Shown: positions 63,004-64,000 of the stretch, piece after piece
Position numbering within the stretch: position 1 is the first letter of the stretch
How the letters are laid out: each line of letters opens with the position of its first letter
Assembly: GCF_914271485.1 (NCBI RefSeq)
Contig: NZ_CAJZAG010000007.1
Span: 310,001-374,000, forward strand
Direction of reading: 5' to 3'
Origin: Cupriavidus pampae
GTDB lineage: Bacteria; Pseudomonadota; Gammaproteobacteria; Burkholderiales; Burkholderiaceae
Length of the DNA: 64,000 bases
Translations under genes and position numbers: made by a program
Notes under the pieces: generated by a model
Databases searched by the model: none
What the model was told of the DNA's origin: nothing
The model's input: only the letters and a program-made list of their open reading frames with translations

Positions 63004-64000
63004 TCTTCACGTCGCGCCGCGACCAACTCGCCAACTCCGGCGCGTTCGCGCGCACCAGCGCGGCAGCCATCGGCGGACTCACGCTGTTGCCGCACATGCG
63101 AACCTGCGCGTGCTTAGGCATCTTGCGGCCGTTGATGACGGGCGCGATTACATAGCTGCTCGGGAAGCCCTGCGCCGCGTACAGCTCGTGCGGCTCGAGC
63201 ATGCGCATGCCGATGTCGGCGATGTAGTAGGGCACGCCCTTGACGGTGACCAGCCCGAAGCGATCCGTGCACGGGATCGTGTGCATCGGCTCGCGCAGAT
63301 CGACGCCATCTTTCTCGTTGCCGTAGTACTTCTGCAGGAAGGCGCGGACCTCACCGATGTGCGTGCCTTGAGCCGAGATCGTGTGCACGGGATCGCCGGT
63401 CTCGCTGCCAGTGCACTCACCGCGGAGCTTCACCAGATTGGACGTGACGATGCACGTGTCGGCCTTCGCCGTCAGCGTCTGCGCGGGCTCGTTGACGTCG
63501 CGCGGGCGGCTCTGGCCAGCGCGGCCGCCGCAGCCGACGATCTGGGCCGACACGAGGGCGTGGTGGTCGGTGGTCGTGACCGTGCTCGCCGGGTGGGTCA
63601 GGGAGACGCCTGGGCCCTCGTAGTTTCCGCCGTAGTGCTTCGCGAGGAACGCGGAGACCAGCGCATGCTTCGCGCCGCCGGCGACGACCGTACCGAGCGG
63701 CTTGTCGAGCCCGGGTACGCGCGGTGCCTGGCCCGGGCGCTCTCCGTAGCCTGTCTGCACCAGCGTCACGCTGGCTAGCGCGAAGTGGCCGCCCTTGACT
63801 TCGGCGCACTGCGTGCGCAGAGGTTCGTCCGCCAACCATGCGCGCGGGCTGGAAGCGTTCGCGCATTCGGTGATGACCGGCGAGACGACGCCGTAGCCAT
63901 GCTTCGACGTGATCGTTTGCAAAGGCTCGCTAGTTGGCTGCCCACGGAATTGGTCGCCTCCGTGGTTCACCTTCACGATGAACGGATCTGCTGCCTCGAT
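62984..64000 (-). CDS. cytosine-C5 DNA methyltransferase, partial (C-terminal part)
   Basis: About 338 codons are visible; the frame is open beyond the window edge, so the catalytic PCQ loop is not seen. The C-terminus has motif IX-like RMLEPHELYAAQGFP and motif X CGNSVSPPMAAALV. Between them and the edge are seven units of the form EPxxTI...HALV with spacing of about 32-41 residues, making up the target-recognition region. Such repeat-rich methyltransferases are common in phages. It may protect the element from host restriction. Confidence 0.85.
   Translation of the reverse strand: MEAADPFIVKVNHGGDQFRGQPTSEPLQTITSKHGYGVVSPVITECANASSPRAWLADEPLRTQCAEVKGGHFALASVTLVQTGYGERPGQAPRVPGLDKPLGTVVAGGAKHALVSAFLAKHYGGNYEGPGVSLTHPASTVTTTDHHALVSAQIVGCGGRAGQSRPRDVNEPAQTLTAKADTCIVTSNLVKLRGECTGSETGDPVHTISAQGTHIGEVRAFLQKYYGNEKDGVDLREPMHTIPCTDRFGLVTVKGVPYYIADIGMRMLEPHELYAAQGFPSSYVIAPVINGRKMPKHAQVRMCGNSVSPPMAAALVRANAPELASWSRRDVKTMGVAA

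Overview
The window is a GC-rich bacterial chromosome segment from a betaproteobacterium, most likely a Cupriavidus/Ralstonia-type member of the Burkholderiaceae. The reasons are the Bug-family tricarboxylate receptors, the many acyl-CoA catabolic genes, the strong G/C third-position bias, and the order thrS-infC-rpmI-rplT-pheS-pheT-ihfA-merR-tRNA-Pro. The genus is an inference from gene content; no rRNA gene is present.

Region 1 (1-11942) is a catabolic block: an SMP-30-like fragment, a PEP mutase/isocitrate lyase-family lyase, a Tat-exported Bug receptor, an HpcH aldolase and a divergent FCD-GntR regulator. A tight operon follows, SDR - acyl-CoA dehydrogenase - APH-type kinase - CoA-transferase A/B - IclR regulator. 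It faces an opposing Bug receptor plus a split AtuA pair. SDR, dehydrogenase and kinase together resemble the levulinate-type (Lva) hydroxyacyl-CoA phosphorylation module, here with a CoA-transferase instead of a CoA ligase.

Region 2 (12195-20335) holds a cytochrome P450, a YdeP/FdhF-type molybdoenzyme with its maturation genes (fdhD, moaB, a degenerate MoeA homologue), a MocR-type regulator and a small winged-helix protein.

Region 3 (20339-36730) is housekeeping and assorted metabolism: a GlcD-type oxidase, WrbA with a DUF2069 protein, YihY, an alpha/beta hydrolase with an O-acetylhomoserine sulfhydrylase, a CBS protein, an LplT-PlsC fusion, a GST, aroC, an MFS permease, an LhgO-like oxidase with its FCD regulator, a PilZ protein, and an unrecognised secreted or GNAT-like protein.

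Region 4 (36808-47585) carries ETF-ubiquinone oxidoreductase (the electron exit for acyl-CoA dehydrogenases), an SDR, a TRAP transporter operon, a PAS-LuxR regulator, a second CoA-transferase pair, 3-hydroxybutyrate dehydrogenase, an alpha/beta hydrolase and RidA. Three clusters of a GC-rich palindromic repeat all lie between convergent genes.

Region 5 (47602-58423) is core: relA, tRNA-Val(GAC), the thrS to ihfA translation operon with infC starting at an ATC codon, a MerR regulator and tRNA-Pro(GGG).

Region 6 (58424-64000) is lower in GC and is the left end of a prophage or integrative element next to tRNA-Pro. It has a tyrosine integrase, a DUF4224-type protein, a Cys-rich phage protein, a HEPN-like protein and a repeat-rich cytosine-C5 DNA methyltransferase that runs off the window. 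Between tRNA-Pro and the integrase is a two-gene unit, one soluble protein and one four-helix membrane protein, whose layout recalls lambda RexAB or Kiwa. It is the best candidate for an undescribed phage-defence system here.
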